Shown in pieces: positions 36,667-45,087 of a stretch of DNA of 64,000 bases (its first letter is position 1; each line of letters starts with the position of its first letter). The position numbers were made by a program, and so were the translations under genes. The DNA comes from an uncultured Succiniclasticum sp. (GTDB taxonomy: Bacteria; Bacillota; Negativicutes; Acidaminococcales; Acidaminococcaceae). The notes below the pieces were generated by a model that was given only the letters and a program-made list of their open reading frames with translations, made no database searches and was not told the DNA's origin. The stretch spans positions 1 through 64,000 of the forward strand of contig UQUU01000004.1 in NCBI GenBank assembly GCA_900544275.1, written 5' to 3'.

Positions 36667-36891
36667 ATGCCTGATGTACTGGCTTTACCTTTGGCGCAGG
36701 CCGAAGTGATACTAAAAGCGTCGGGCCTGCAATATCAGGTCCGTCGTATAGCTTCCGGCTACCGGCAGAAACAGACAGAAAACTGCCGCCTGGAAGAGTA
36801 TGTGGTGAGACAGCAGGAGCTGTCTGCCGGGAAATTGCTTTTGAGTACAGTGATGAAGAGGAGAAAGGAGGTGCTCAGGCATGGCTTTTAA
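36667..36891 (+). CDS. Small PASTA-like protein
   Basis: 74 residues starting one base after the frr stop. PDVLALPLAQAEVILKASGLQYQVR followed by EEYVVRQQEL and GKLLLSTV follows the PASTA-domain pattern (PDVxGxxxxxAxxxLxxxGL ... VxxQ ... G ... LxxxxV). PASTA domains are normally extracytoplasmic beta-lactam- or peptidoglycan-binding modules, but this one has no signal peptide or membrane helix. It ends inside the start of the ferredoxin gene. It could be a regulatory or chaperone-like piece; function unknown. Confidence 0.6.
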   Translation: MPDVLALPLAQAEVILKASGLQYQVRRIASGYRQKQTENCRLEEYVVRQQELSAGKLLLSTVMKRRKEVLRHGF

Positions 36892-37054
36892 AATTGATAC
36901 AGACGCTTGCGTAGGCTGTGGCACATGTGCCAGTGTTTGCCCCGTTGGCGCACCGAAAGAGACCGGTGACGGTAAATACCAGATCACCGCTGACGAATGT
37001 GTAGATTGCGGCGCTTGCGCAGCAAACTGCCCGGTTGAAGCAATCAGTCAGTAA
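36881..37054 (+). CDS. 2[4Fe-4S] ferredoxin
   Basis: 57 residues, clostridial-type. Two CxxCxxCxxxCP motifs are present: CVGCGTCASVCP and CVDCGACAANCP, each ligating one cluster with exchange of the last Cys. AAAGGAGG precedes ATG 36881. It overlaps the small gene before it by 11 bases. It likely supplies low-potential electrons; IspG, encoded 4.4 kb downstream, is one ferredoxin- or flavodoxin-dependent enzyme in the same block. Confidence 0.95.
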   Translation: MAFKIDTDACVGCGTCASVCPVGAPKETGDGKYQITADECVDCGACAANCPVEAISQ

Positions 37055-37137
37055 AACGTAAACCAGCATAAAAGGCGCCCCTTTCGGTCATACGGGAGGG
37101 GATGCCCATTTTTCTTTTAGGGAAAGGTTGCAGACCT

Positions 37138-37923
37138 ATGTTTGAAAACCTGTTTCAGGCAAACCGCGCTACGAAACCACGCAAAATCGTAATGGAAACC
37201 GATGAGTTGGATATGACCTCGATCCCCCGCCATATTGCTATCATCATGGATGGCAACGGCCGCTGGGCCAAAGCCCGGGGAAAAGTGAGGACTTACGGGC
37301 ATAAGGTCGGCGCAGAGACGTTAAAAACCATTGTCCGCGCCGCGAATGATTTGGGCGTTAAGGTAATCACCGCCTATGCTTTTTCGACGGAAAACTGGAA
37401 GCGGCCCGTTACGGAAGTACATTTTATTATGGAACTGTTGAGCCGTTACCTGACAAATGAAATTCAGGAATTTAAAGATAATAATGTGCAGGTTCGTTTT
37501 ATGGGTTCCCGTGAAGGACTGCCGGCGGTAGTGAATGAAAAAATGGATCACGCCATCGCGGAAACGAAAGATAACACGGGCATTATTTTAAATCTGGCTA
37601 TCAATTATGGGGGCCAGGCAGAGATCTTACATGCTGTTAAAACGATTTCTCAGCAGGTGAAAGACGGCAAATTGCAGATTGAGGCAATCGACGCCAGGGT
37701 GTTTGAAGACAATCTGTATTCTAAAGGACTCCCTGCTCCTGACTTGCTGATCCGCCCCGGCGGCGATCAGCGAATCAGCAACTTTCTTTTGTGGCAGATC
37801 GCTTATTCGGAAATATGGACGACGCCGGTCTATTGGCCTGACTTTACTCCGGCTATGTTGGTGGAGGCCATTGCGGCTTACCAGGGAAGGGAACGCCGGT
37901 TTGGCGGCTTAGTTCGCAAGTAG
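37138..37923 (+). CDS. uppS: Isoprenyl (undecaprenyl) diphosphate synthase
   Basis: 261 residues from ATG 37138 (GGAAAGG upstream); an earlier ATG at 37102 lies too close to its GGGAGGGG. UppS condenses IPP with FPP to the C55 lipid carrier of wall precursors. Catalytic Asp is in IAIIMDGNGRWAK; AYAFSTENWKRP and DLLIRPGGDQRISNFLLWQ are diagnostic. A GC-rich hairpin at about 37073-37105 precedes it. Confidence 0.95.
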   Translation: MFENLFQANRATKPRKIVMETDELDMTSIPRHIAIIMDGNGRWAKARGKVRTYGHKVGAETLKTIVRAANDLGVKVITAYAFSTENWKRPVTEVHFIMELLSRYLTNEIQEFKDNNVQVRFMGSREGLPAVVNEKMDHAIAETKDNTGIILNLAINYGGQAEILHAVKTISQQVKDGKLQIEAIDARVFEDNLYSKGLPAPDLLIRPGGDQRISNFLLWQIAYSEIWTTPVYWPDFTPAMLVEAIAAYQGRERRFGGLVRK

Positions 37924-38145
37924 TTTTCACGCTTTTTGTGGTGCAGACATGGCGCTTATTTTCTGCGGCGTGCCGTTGGCCGCCGGTAGCTGATCGTGCG
38001 ATTTACGCCGTCAACCCTTCTCAACTGCGGATTTTGCTTCCGGATAAATGGCCTGTACTACCCTTAAACAAGAATACTGTTCTATGGATCGCATGGTCGG
38101 GCAGTGCGTCAGCGCCTGACCCCATATACTATGCGGATATAGATT

Positions 38146-38286
38146 ATAGGTAATAGATAATAGACACTAGACAATAGACTAATAAATAGACTTTTTATAA
38201 ATCATAAATAGATTGTGAATCATAAATAGATTGTAATGCTGTCTAAATTTTAATGATATACTGATGAGCAGTAAGCAATGAGCAGT
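38146..38286 (+). repeat. AT-rich tandem-repeat region between uppS and cdsA
   Basis: Within the 418-base gap: TAGACA/TAGACT units with a period of about 10 bases (38155-38191), two exact copies of AATCATAAATAGATTGT with an 18-base period (38200, 38218), and two copies of ATGAGCAGT with a 14-base period (38264, 38278). The first 220 bases of the gap (37924-38145) show no convincing gene, although one frame of 71 codons is open. Confidence 0.8.
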
Positions 38287-38341
38287 CACGGATGATTCAA
38301 CAGACGGCTCTCAATCTTAGCAGACAAAGGAATGTAAAAAC

Positions 38342-39172
38342 GTGTTTAAACGTATTTTAACGGCATTGGTGGGGATCCCCATCGCGGTGTTTCTGGTTAC
38401 GGCCGGCGGCTTTTATTTTTCCGCGGCGGTGTTTGTCCTAACCCTGGTGGCCTGGCGTGAATATGCAAAGATGGTTGTTTCCAGAGATGTCCGGTTGTAT
38501 AAACTGACCTCTTTGTTGCCGGCGTTATTATTGATCTTTGCGGCCGGCCGGGGAAAAGCGGAGTGGTTTCTTCCCATCCTGACGTTGGGAGCACTGGCAA
38601 TCTTGTTTGAAGGACTTTACCGGCATTGCTGGTATGCGGAACCGGATTGGCTGTGGCATACTTCTGTATCGATAACCGCTTTATTGTATATCGGATTATT
38701 ATTTGCCTACCTGCCTTTATTGCGCGAATATCCGGGAGAGAGGCTTCCGTTCATGGGGCTTTCTTTTGCGAAAGGGGAACTGGCCCTCTGGATGGCTTTG
38801 TTGGGTACCTGGTCCAGCGACACATTCGCCTACTTTTTCGGCATGGCTTTCGGCAAACATAAATTTTGCTCCGTCAGCCCCAAAAAATCTATGGAAGGAG
38901 CGGTCGCAGGGTTTATTTTTGCTTTAGGCGTTACGGCAGGCATCGCTTACTGCGGCTTGCGTACAACTCTTCCCGCGGCGCTTTTGTTAGGCTTGACCGT
39001 AGCCTTTTGCGCACCGGTGGGAGATCTGATAGAATCCGTTTTAAAACGAACGCTGGGAGCGAAAGATTCCGGTACGTTTTTCCCCGGCCACGGCGGTGTG
39101 CTGGACCGTTTCGACAGCCTCTTATTTGTGGTTCCTACGGTTTATTACGTGTTAACGTTCTTAGGAGTATGA
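38342..39172 (+). CDS. cdsA: Phosphatidate cytidylyltransferase
   Basis: 276 residues, GTG start. CdsA makes CDP-diacylglycerol from phosphatidate and CTP in the inner membrane. Several hydrophobic helices and the C-terminal signature (SPKKSMEGAVAGF, then SVLKRTLGAKDSGTFFPGHGGVLDRFDSLL) are clear. The start has only a weak site (AGGAATG). The next gene begins one base after its stop. Confidence 0.94.
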   Translation: MFKRILTALVGIPIAVFLVTAGGFYFSAAVFVLTLVAWREYAKMVVSRDVRLYKLTSLLPALLLIFAAGRGKAEWFLPILTLGALAILFEGLYRHCWYAEPDWLWHTSVSITALLYIGLLFAYLPLLREYPGERLPFMGLSFAKGELALWMALLGTWSSDTFAYFFGMAFGKHKFCSVSPKKSMEGAVAGFIFALGVTAGIAYCGLRTTLPAALLLGLTVAFCAPVGDLIESVLKRTLGAKDSGTFFPGHGGVLDRFDSLLFVVPTVYYVLTFLGV

Positions 39173-39173
39173 C

Positions 39174-40361
39174 ATGAAAAATATCACCGTTTTAGGCAGT
39201 ACGGGCTCCATTGGCCGTCAGACGCTGGAAGTGGCGGCGGCGAATCCCGACAAACTGAAAATTCGTGTGTTGGCGGCGCATAACAATGTGCCTCTGATGG
39301 TAAAGCAAATTGAAAAAGTACAGCCTGATTTTGCCGTACTCTCCGATGCAAAAGCGGCCCAGGCGCTGAAAGAAGCATACCGTGGTAAAACCGAGATATT
39401 GAGCGGCAAGGAAGGGCTGCTGGCGGCCGCCACCTACGAAAAGTCGGATACGGTGCTGGGGGCTATGGTCGGTTACGCCGGTTTGCGCCCTGTATTGGCG
39501 GCGATCTGCAGCGGCAAAGACGTTGCCCTGGCCAATAAGGAAACACTGGTAGCGGCAGGGCATCTGGTAATGCGGGCGGTGGCGGATCACAACGTGTCCC
39601 TGACCCCGGTGGACAGCGAACACAGCGCCATCTTTCAATCTCTGCGGGGCGGCTATCATGCCTGTCTTTCTTTCCCTCGGTCCGCAACGGCCCGGGATGA
39701 GGTTAAACGCCTGATTTTAACGGCCTCGGGGGGACCTTTCCGCCATCTGAAAAAAGAAGAATTAAAACACGTTACGTTGGCGCAGTGTCTGAAACATCCC
39801 AATTGGGTCATGGGTAAGAAAGTGACTATCGACAGTTCCACATTAGCCAACAAAGGATTGGAAGTCATCGAAGCCCACTGGCTTTTTGCCATGCCATACG
39901 AAAAAATTGACGTGGTGATCCATCCCCAGAGCATTGTCCATTCCCTGGTAGAATTTAAGGATGGGGCCGTGCTGGCGCAACTGGGCATTCCGGATATGCG
40001 CCTGCCGATTCAATATGCCTTTTCTTTCCCGGAACGCTATGATTGCAGTTTCGGTCAGTTGGATCTGGTCAAAGCCGGTTCTCTCACGTTTGAAGCACCG
40101 GATCTGGAAGCCTTTCCTTCTCTGCAGATTGCGCTGGATTGCGGTAAAGCCAGCGGGGATCTGCCCTGCGTGTTTAACGCGGCGAACGAAGAATGTGTCA
40201 ATGCGTTCCTGGAAGGGAAGATCACCTACACGGATATTCCGGAAACCGTAAAACGGGTGGTGACAGCCTGGAAATACACGGAAAACCCGGATATCGAAGC
40301 CATTGAAGCAGCGGATCACACTGCCCGGCTATTGACAAGAGAGCAGCTGCAGAAGTTGTAA
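39174..40361 (+). CDS. dxr: 1-deoxy-D-xylulose 5-phosphate reductoisomerase
   Basis: 395 residues. Dxr makes MEP, the committed step of the non-mevalonate isoprenoid route. NADPH loop GSTGSIGRQTLEV, metal and substrate motifs VDSEHSAIFQSL and LTASGGPFR, and SSTLANKGLEVIEAHWLF are intact. It is coupled to cdsA. Confidence 0.96.
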   Translation: MKNITVLGSTGSIGRQTLEVAAANPDKLKIRVLAAHNNVPLMVKQIEKVQPDFAVLSDAKAAQALKEAYRGKTEILSGKEGLLAAATYEKSDTVLGAMVGYAGLRPVLAAICSGKDVALANKETLVAAGHLVMRAVADHNVSLTPVDSEHSAIFQSLRGGYHACLSFPRSATARDEVKRLILTASGGPFRHLKKEELKHVTLAQCLKHPNWVMGKKVTIDSSTLANKGLEVIEAHWLFAMPYEKIDVVIHPQSIVHSLVEFKDGAVLAQLGIPDMRLPIQYAFSFPERYDCSFGQLDLVKAGSLTFEAPDLEAFPSLQIALDCGKASGDLPCVFNAANEECVNAFLEGKITYTDIPETVKRVVTAWKYTENPDIEAIEAADHTARLLTREQLQKL

Positions 40362-40373
40362 AGGAGTACAGTT

Positions 40374-41393
40374 TTGTTAACGATTTTAGCATGTATTTTT
40401 GTGTTTGGCGTACTGGTAACCGTGCACGAATTCGGGCATTTTATCACCGCTAAGCTGACCGGTATGCGAGTGGAAGAATTTGCCATCGGTTTCGGCCCGA
40501 AAATTTATCAAAGCCGGGAGGGAGAAACCATGTATTCTCTCCGTCTGTTGCCGTTAGGCGGCTATAATAAAATCGCGGGGATGGATCCGGAAGACCCGGA
40601 AGATCCGGAACGCGGTTTTAATTCCAAACCGATCCTCTCCCGTATGTTGGTGATTCTGGCCGGCTCTCTGATGAACCTGCTTTTACCTGTCATCCTCTTT
40701 TTCGGTTTATTTTGGGTCAATGGCATCGATCAGCCAATCAATGAACCGGTGTTGGGTCAGGTGATAGAAAACCGGCCTGCGGCAGCCGGCGGTCTGCTGA
40801 AGGGCGATCGGGTGCTGAGCATTAACGGCGTGGCGGTAAAGGATTGGCTGGAAGTACGCAACCGTATTGCCGAAGCCGGTGCGCAGCCTGTGCCTTTTGT
40901 CATCCAACGCGGTGAGAAAACAATGACGCTTTCTGTGACGCCGGAAATCAGTCCCGAGTCCGGACGGGCCATTATAGGCGTGATCGCGCCTCTGCAAAAG
41001 GTGCCGTTGACGGCCGGTCAGGCCGCCCTTGCTTCACTAAAGGCCACTAAGAATACCATACAGGGGATGTACAGCGCTTTATACCGGATGATCACCGGCA
41101 AGACCGGCGCGGAAATTGCCGGACCGGTCGGTGTGGCGAAAATGGCCGGTCAGGTCGCGCATCAGGGGATGGATATGCTCCTTCAGTTTATGGCTCTTTT
41201 GAGCCTTAACCTGGCCATCATCAATTTACTGCCTCTGCCGGCTTTGGACGGAGGGCACTTTATCCTGCTTCTTTTGGAAGCGGTCACCGGTCACAAGCTG
41301 GGCAAAGAAGCGATGATGAATATTCAAAAAATAGGGGTGGCCATGATTTTAGCCATTACCTTGTTCGCTACATTTAAAGACCTGACCCGTTGA
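40374..41393 (+). CDS. rseP: Site-2 zinc metalloprotease RseP
   Basis: 339 residues from TTG 40374 with AAGGAG eight bases upstream. Intramembrane protease: zinc motif HEFGH at 18-22, a PDZ domain in the middle (about 120-195, RPAAAGGLLKGDRVLSINGV) and the second catalytic motif LPALDGGHF near residue 290. It cleaves membrane-anchored anti-sigma factors or signal peptides; target unknown here. Confidence 0.95.
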   Translation: MLTILACIFVFGVLVTVHEFGHFITAKLTGMRVEEFAIGFGPKIYQSREGETMYSLRLLPLGGYNKIAGMDPEDPEDPERGFNSKPILSRMLVILAGSLMNLLLPVILFFGLFWVNGIDQPINEPVLGQVIENRPAAAGGLLKGDRVLSINGVAVKDWLEVRNRIAEAGAQPVPFVIQRGEKTMTLSVTPEISPESGRAIIGVIAPLQKVPLTAGQAALASLKATKNTIQGMYSALYRMITGKTGAEIAGPVGVAKMAGQVAHQGMDMLLQFMALLSLNLAIINLLPLPALDGGHFILLLLEAVTGHKLGKEAMMNIQKIGVAMILAITLFATFKDLTR

Positions 41394-41428
41394 AGATAAA
41401 ACGACGATAAACGCAGGAAGGTGTTGTT

Positions 41429-42511
41429 ATGGAACGGAGAAAGACACGGCAGATTCAGGTAGGACCTGTAAAAATCGGCGGCGATGCGCCGATCGCCGTA
41501 CAGTCTATGACCAATACGAAGACCCAGGATGCAGCGGCTACCCTGGCGCAGATTCAGCGTCTGGCGGAAGCCGGCTGTGATATTATCCGCTGTGCTGTGC
41601 CCGATGAGGCAGCGGCGCAAGCGTTACAGACAATCTGCGCGCAGAGTCCGATCCCGGTTATTGCGGATATTCATTTTGATTATCGTCTGGCTCTGGCAGC
41701 CATCGCGGCCGGCGTCAATGGCCTGCGCCTGAATCCGGGCAATATCGGCGGCGCTGACAGAGTGAAAGCCGTGGTCGAAGCAGCTAAAGCTAAAGATATT
41801 CCCATCCGCATCGGAGTCAATGCCGGTTCCTTGCCCAAAGATCTTTTGGAGAAATACGGGCATCCTACGGCGGAAGCCTTAGTGGAAGCCGCCTGGCGCC
41901 ATATCCATATTTTAGAGACTATGGACTACCGCAATATCAAAATCTCGTTAAAGTGCCATGATGTATCCCTGACTTTAGCGGCCTACCGGTTATTGGCCGG
42001 CCAGTGCGATTACCCGCTGCATGTGGGGATCACAGAGGCGGGGACAGTCCGCTCCGGTATTATTAAATCGGCAGTAGGGATCGGCGCTTTACTGGCAGAA
42101 GGCATCGGCGACACCATTCGCGTGTCTCTGACCGGGGATCCGGTACAGGAAATAAAAGTCGGCTACGAAATTTTAAAATCACTGGGGCTGCGCACCTATG
42201 GCCCTACTTTTGTCAGCTGTCCTACCTGCGGTCGGACCAGCATCGATTTAGAGAAAGTGGCAGCCCAGGTGGAAAACCGTCTGGAAGGCATCCGCGAACC
42301 GATCACGGTAGCGGTAATGGGCTGTATCGTCAACGGGCCCGGGGAAGCCAGAGAAGCTGATGTAGGCATCGCCGGCGGTAAGGGCGAAGGCCTGGTGTTT
42401 AAAAAAGGGCAGGTCATAAAAAAAGTGCCGGAAGACCGGTTAGTAGATGAATTGTTTAAAGAAATCGATAAAATTTTGTGCGAGAAGCGCGAGAATAAAA
42501 TACGAGAATAA
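41429..42511 (+). CDS. ispG: 4-hydroxy-3-methylbut-2-enyl diphosphate synthase
   Basis: 360 residues. IspG reduces MEcPP to HMBPP with a [4Fe-4S] cluster; ligands are in SCPTCGRTS and [10 protein letters not shown]. The substrate-binding TIM barrel begins [13 protein letters not shown]. In many Firmicutes ispG sits in this block. The last few codons and the stop lie in a 13-base tandem duplication, so the C-terminal residues may vary. Confidence 0.96.
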   Translation: MERRKTRQIQVGPVKIGGDAPIAVQSMTNTKTQDAAATLAQIQRLAEAGCDIIRCAVPDEAAAQALQTICAQSPIPVIADIHFDYRLALAAIAAGVNGLRLNPGNIGGADRVKAVVEAAKAKDIPIRIGVNAGSLPKDLLEKYGHPTAEALVEAAWRHIHILETMDYRNIKISLKCHDVSLTLAAYRLLAGQCDYPLHVGITEAGTVRSGIIKSAVGIGALLAEGIGDTIRVSLTGDPVQEIKVGYEILKSLGLRTYGPTFVSCPTCGRTSIDLEKVAAQVENRLEGIREPITVAVMGCIVNGPGEAREADVGIAGGKGEGLVFKKGQVIKKVPEDRLVDELFKEIDKILCEKRENKIRE

Positions 42512-42515
42512 AATA
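42490..42515 (+). repeat. 13-base tandem duplication across the ispG stop
   Basis: CGAGAATAAAATA occurs twice in exact tandem (42490-42502, 42503-42515); the ispG TAA is inside the second copy. Confidence 0.92.
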
Positions 42516-42539
42516 TTGGATGAGAGGAAGAATAAATAC

Positions 42540-44252
42540 ATGTTAGTCAGCAAATTATATGCCCCCACATTACGCGAAGTTCCTTCGGAAGCAGAGATCC
42601 CCAGCCATAAATTGATGTTGCGGGCCGGTTATATGCGCAAATCCGCAACCGGCATGTACAGCTATCTGCCTTTGGCCCAGCGCGTATTGCGCAAGATCGA
42701 AGATATCATTCGGGAAGAAATGGACGCCAAAGGCGGGCAGGAAATTCTCATGCCGATCGTGCAGCCGGCGGAAATCTGGCAGCAGAGCGGACGTTGGGAG
42801 GTATACGGCGCGGAAATGTGGCGGTTGAAAGATCGTCACGGTCATGAATATTGTCTGGGACCTACCCACGAAGAAATGATCACCACGCTGGCTCATATGG
42901 ATGTGAATTCCTATCGGCAGTTGCCTCTGAATCTCTACCAGATTCAGGATAAATTCCGGGACGAGCGCCGTCCGCGTTTTGGCCTGATGCGCAGCCGGGA
43001 ATTTATTATGAAGGACGCTTACTCCTTTGACCGGGACGAAGCGGGCTTAGAAAAATCCTATCAGGATATGTATGATGCCTATACCAATATTTTCAATCGC
43101 TGCGGCCTGTACTTCCGACCGGTAGAAGCGGACAGCGGTGCGATCGGGGGCAGCGGCTCCCACGAATTTATGGTGCTGGCGGATTCCGGGGAAGCGGAGA
43201 TCAGTTATTGCACCGCCTGTGATTATGCGGCGAATACGGAAAAGGCGGAGCTGAACGTTCTGGAAGCCGCGCCGGAAGAAGCGCTGCCCCGGGAAAAAGT
43301 GGTGACGCCGGACTGCAAGACCATTGCGGATGTCTGTGCTTATCTTAAGGCCCCGATAGAAAAATCCATTAAGGCCGTGGCATATAAAAGCGACAAAGGC
43401 CTGATCCTTTGCTTTGTACGCGGCGACCACGAAGTGAATGAGATTAAGGTGCTCAATACCTGCGGCGTCAATGAACTGGAAATGGCGCCGGTTGAGATGT
43501 TGACCGACGCAGGTACCGTCGGCGGTTATATGGGCCCTTGCGGCTTAGACCCTGAAAAAGCGATCGTGGTTTGCGATCAGACGGTGATGAAGATGCACAA
43601 CTTCTGCTGTGGGGCTAACGAAGAAGGCTATCACTTTGTCAACGTAAATCCTGAACGGGATTTTGTTCCTGCATTTGTAGCCGATATCCGTCTCATGCAG
43701 GAAGGCGACCCCTGTCCTCGCTGCGGACATACGATCAGCAAGGCCAGAGGCATCGAGGTAGGTCAGGTCTTTAAATTATTTACCAAATACAGCGAAGCGA
43801 TGAATGCTACCTATCTGGATGAAAATGGTAAACCCAACCCTATGTATATGGGCTGCTACGGTATCGGCGTCGGACGCACCATGGCGGCAGCGGTAGAGCA
43901 GAACAACGATAAAGACGGCATTATCTGGCCGGTGGAGATCGCGCCTTATCATGTAATTATCGTGCCAATCAATATTAAGGACGAAGCCGTCAGGGAAAAA
44001 GCCTTTGCCATTTACCATGAGCTGCAGCAGGCCGGTGTGGAGGTCATTCTGGATGACCGTGACGAACGCCCCGGCGTAAAATTCAAGGATGCCGATCTGA
44101 TCGGTTATCCTGTTCGTATCGTGTTGGGTAAGAAAACGCTGGAGCAGGGCGAAATTGAAGTAAAAGTACGTAAAACGGGAGCAACTCATATGCTCGCAGC
44201 AGAAGATTATGTAGGCGGTGTGAAACAGATCCTGGCAGAATTAAAAAAATGA
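42540..44252 (+). CDS. proS: Prolyl-tRNA synthetase, bacterial type
   Basis: 570 residues from ATG 42540 (GAGGAAG upstream; a longer frame overlaps ispG). Class II motifs: motif 2 with [21 protein letters not shown], motif 3 with [17 protein letters not shown]. The inserted editing domain of bacterial ProRS lies between them (about 230-395, [29 protein letters not shown]), and removes Ala from tRNA(Pro). The free-standing YbaK at 29.6 kb would handle Cys-tRNA(Pro). Confidence 0.97.
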   Translation: MLVSKLYAPTLREVPSEAEIPSHKLMLRAGYMRKSATGMYSYLPLAQRVLRKIEDIIREEMDAKGGQEILMPIVQPAEIWQQSGRWEVYGAEMWRLKDRHGHEYCLGPTHEEMITTLAHMDVNSYRQLPLNLYQIQDKFRDERRPRFGLMRSREFIMKDAYSFDRDEAGLEKSYQDMYDAYTNIFNRCGLYFRPVEADSGAIGGSGSHEFMVLADSGEAEISYCTACDYAANTEKAELNVLEAAPEEALPREKVVTPDCKTIADVCAYLKAPIEKSIKAVAYKSDKGLILCFVRGDHEVNEIKVLNTCGVNELEMAPVEMLTDAGTVGGYMGPCGLDPEKAIVVCDQTVMKMHNFCCGANEEGYHFVNVNPERDFVPAFVADIRLMQEGDPCPRCGHTISKARGIEVGQVFKLFTKYSEAMNATYLDENGKPNPMYMGCYGIGVGRTMAAAVEQNNDKDGIIWPVEIAPYHVIIVPINIKDEAVREKAFAIYHELQQAGVEVILDDRDERPGVKFKDADLIGYPVRIVLGKKTLEQGEIEVKVRKTGATHMLAAEDYVGGVKQILAELKK

Positions 44253-44321
44253 CCGGAATGACCCCTGGAAAAGCGCGGTCGAAACAACAGCGGTCCGAAA
44301 AGAATAATTGAGGTACATAGT

Positions 44322-45077
44322 ATGGAAACCTGCTTTACTCATTTTATCAATTTCATGCAGATAAAAGCCTGGCTTGCTCATTTTACAAGCTCCATTCAGT
44401 TTGAAATGCTGATCCGTCTTTTAGTATCCGCGGTGTTGGGTGGGCTTGTGGGGATCGAGCGGGGCAGCGGCGACCGTCCTGCCGGTTTTCGTACGCACAT
44501 TTTAGTGTGTCTGGGTTCCACATTGTTAATGTTGGTGTCCACGTATGGCTTTGACGGTTTTGATCAGACGCCAATAGAATACCCCCCCAACCGCGATCAG
44601 GCAAGGATCGCAGCGCAGGTCGTAAGCGGCATCGGATTTTTAGGCGCCGGTACGATCCTGCATGAAGGGATCACCGTACGGGGGCTGACCACCGCGGCCA
44701 GTCTCTGGATCGTCTCGGCTATCGGTCTGGCTACCGGGGCCGGAATGTACTTTATCAGTACGATTGCAACGATTATCACACTGATTACCTTAGTGACATT
44801 TCACAGCTGGGAAAAACGTTTTGCGGGAACCACCAAAATTGACCGGAGATTTGTGCGCATTACGACAGCCAATACTCCGGGTATCATTACGCAGATTACA
44901 TCCTATCTGGCGAAAAATGGTGTAAAAGTAAAAACGTTAAACGTAAAAAATAATAAAGCGAAGGATCAGATTGTTTTAGAGTTATATCTGAAAGTAGATC
45001 CCGAATTGGATTCTTATGACATCATCAACGGCGCACAGCAGATTTCGGGTATCCAGTCGATTGAAAACGTACGATAG
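44322..45077 (+). CDS. MgtC/SapB-family membrane protein
   Basis: 251 residues. MgtC family: ISLVLGG-type helix with LVGIERGSGDRPAGFRTHILVCLGSTLLML, then RIAAQVVSGIGFLGAGTI and VRGLTTAASLWIVSAIGLA. The C-terminal 85 residues form a cytoplasmic ACT-like domain. MgtC proteins affect Mg2+ stress survival and F-type ATPase activity in other bacteria. It sits between proS and polC, normally adjacent in Firmicutes, so it looks like an insertion into the conserved block. Confidence 0.9.
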   Translation: METCFTHFINFMQIKAWLAHFTSSIQFEMLIRLLVSAVLGGLVGIERGSGDRPAGFRTHILVCLGSTLLMLVSTYGFDGFDQTPIEYPPNRDQARIAAQVVSGIGFLGAGTILHEGITVRGLTTAASLWIVSAIGLATGAGMYFISTIATIITLITLVTFHSWEKRFAGTTKIDRRFVRITTANTPGIITQITSYLAKNGVKVKTLNVKNNKAKDQIVLELYLKVDPELDSYDIINGAQQISGIQSIENVR

Positions 45078-45087
45078 GGAAAAGGGC

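Noticed and set aside
37938..38153. 71-codon open frame between uppS and cdsA
   Set aside because: Weak start, no ribosome site, no recognisable protein, and it ends in the tandem-repeat tract.
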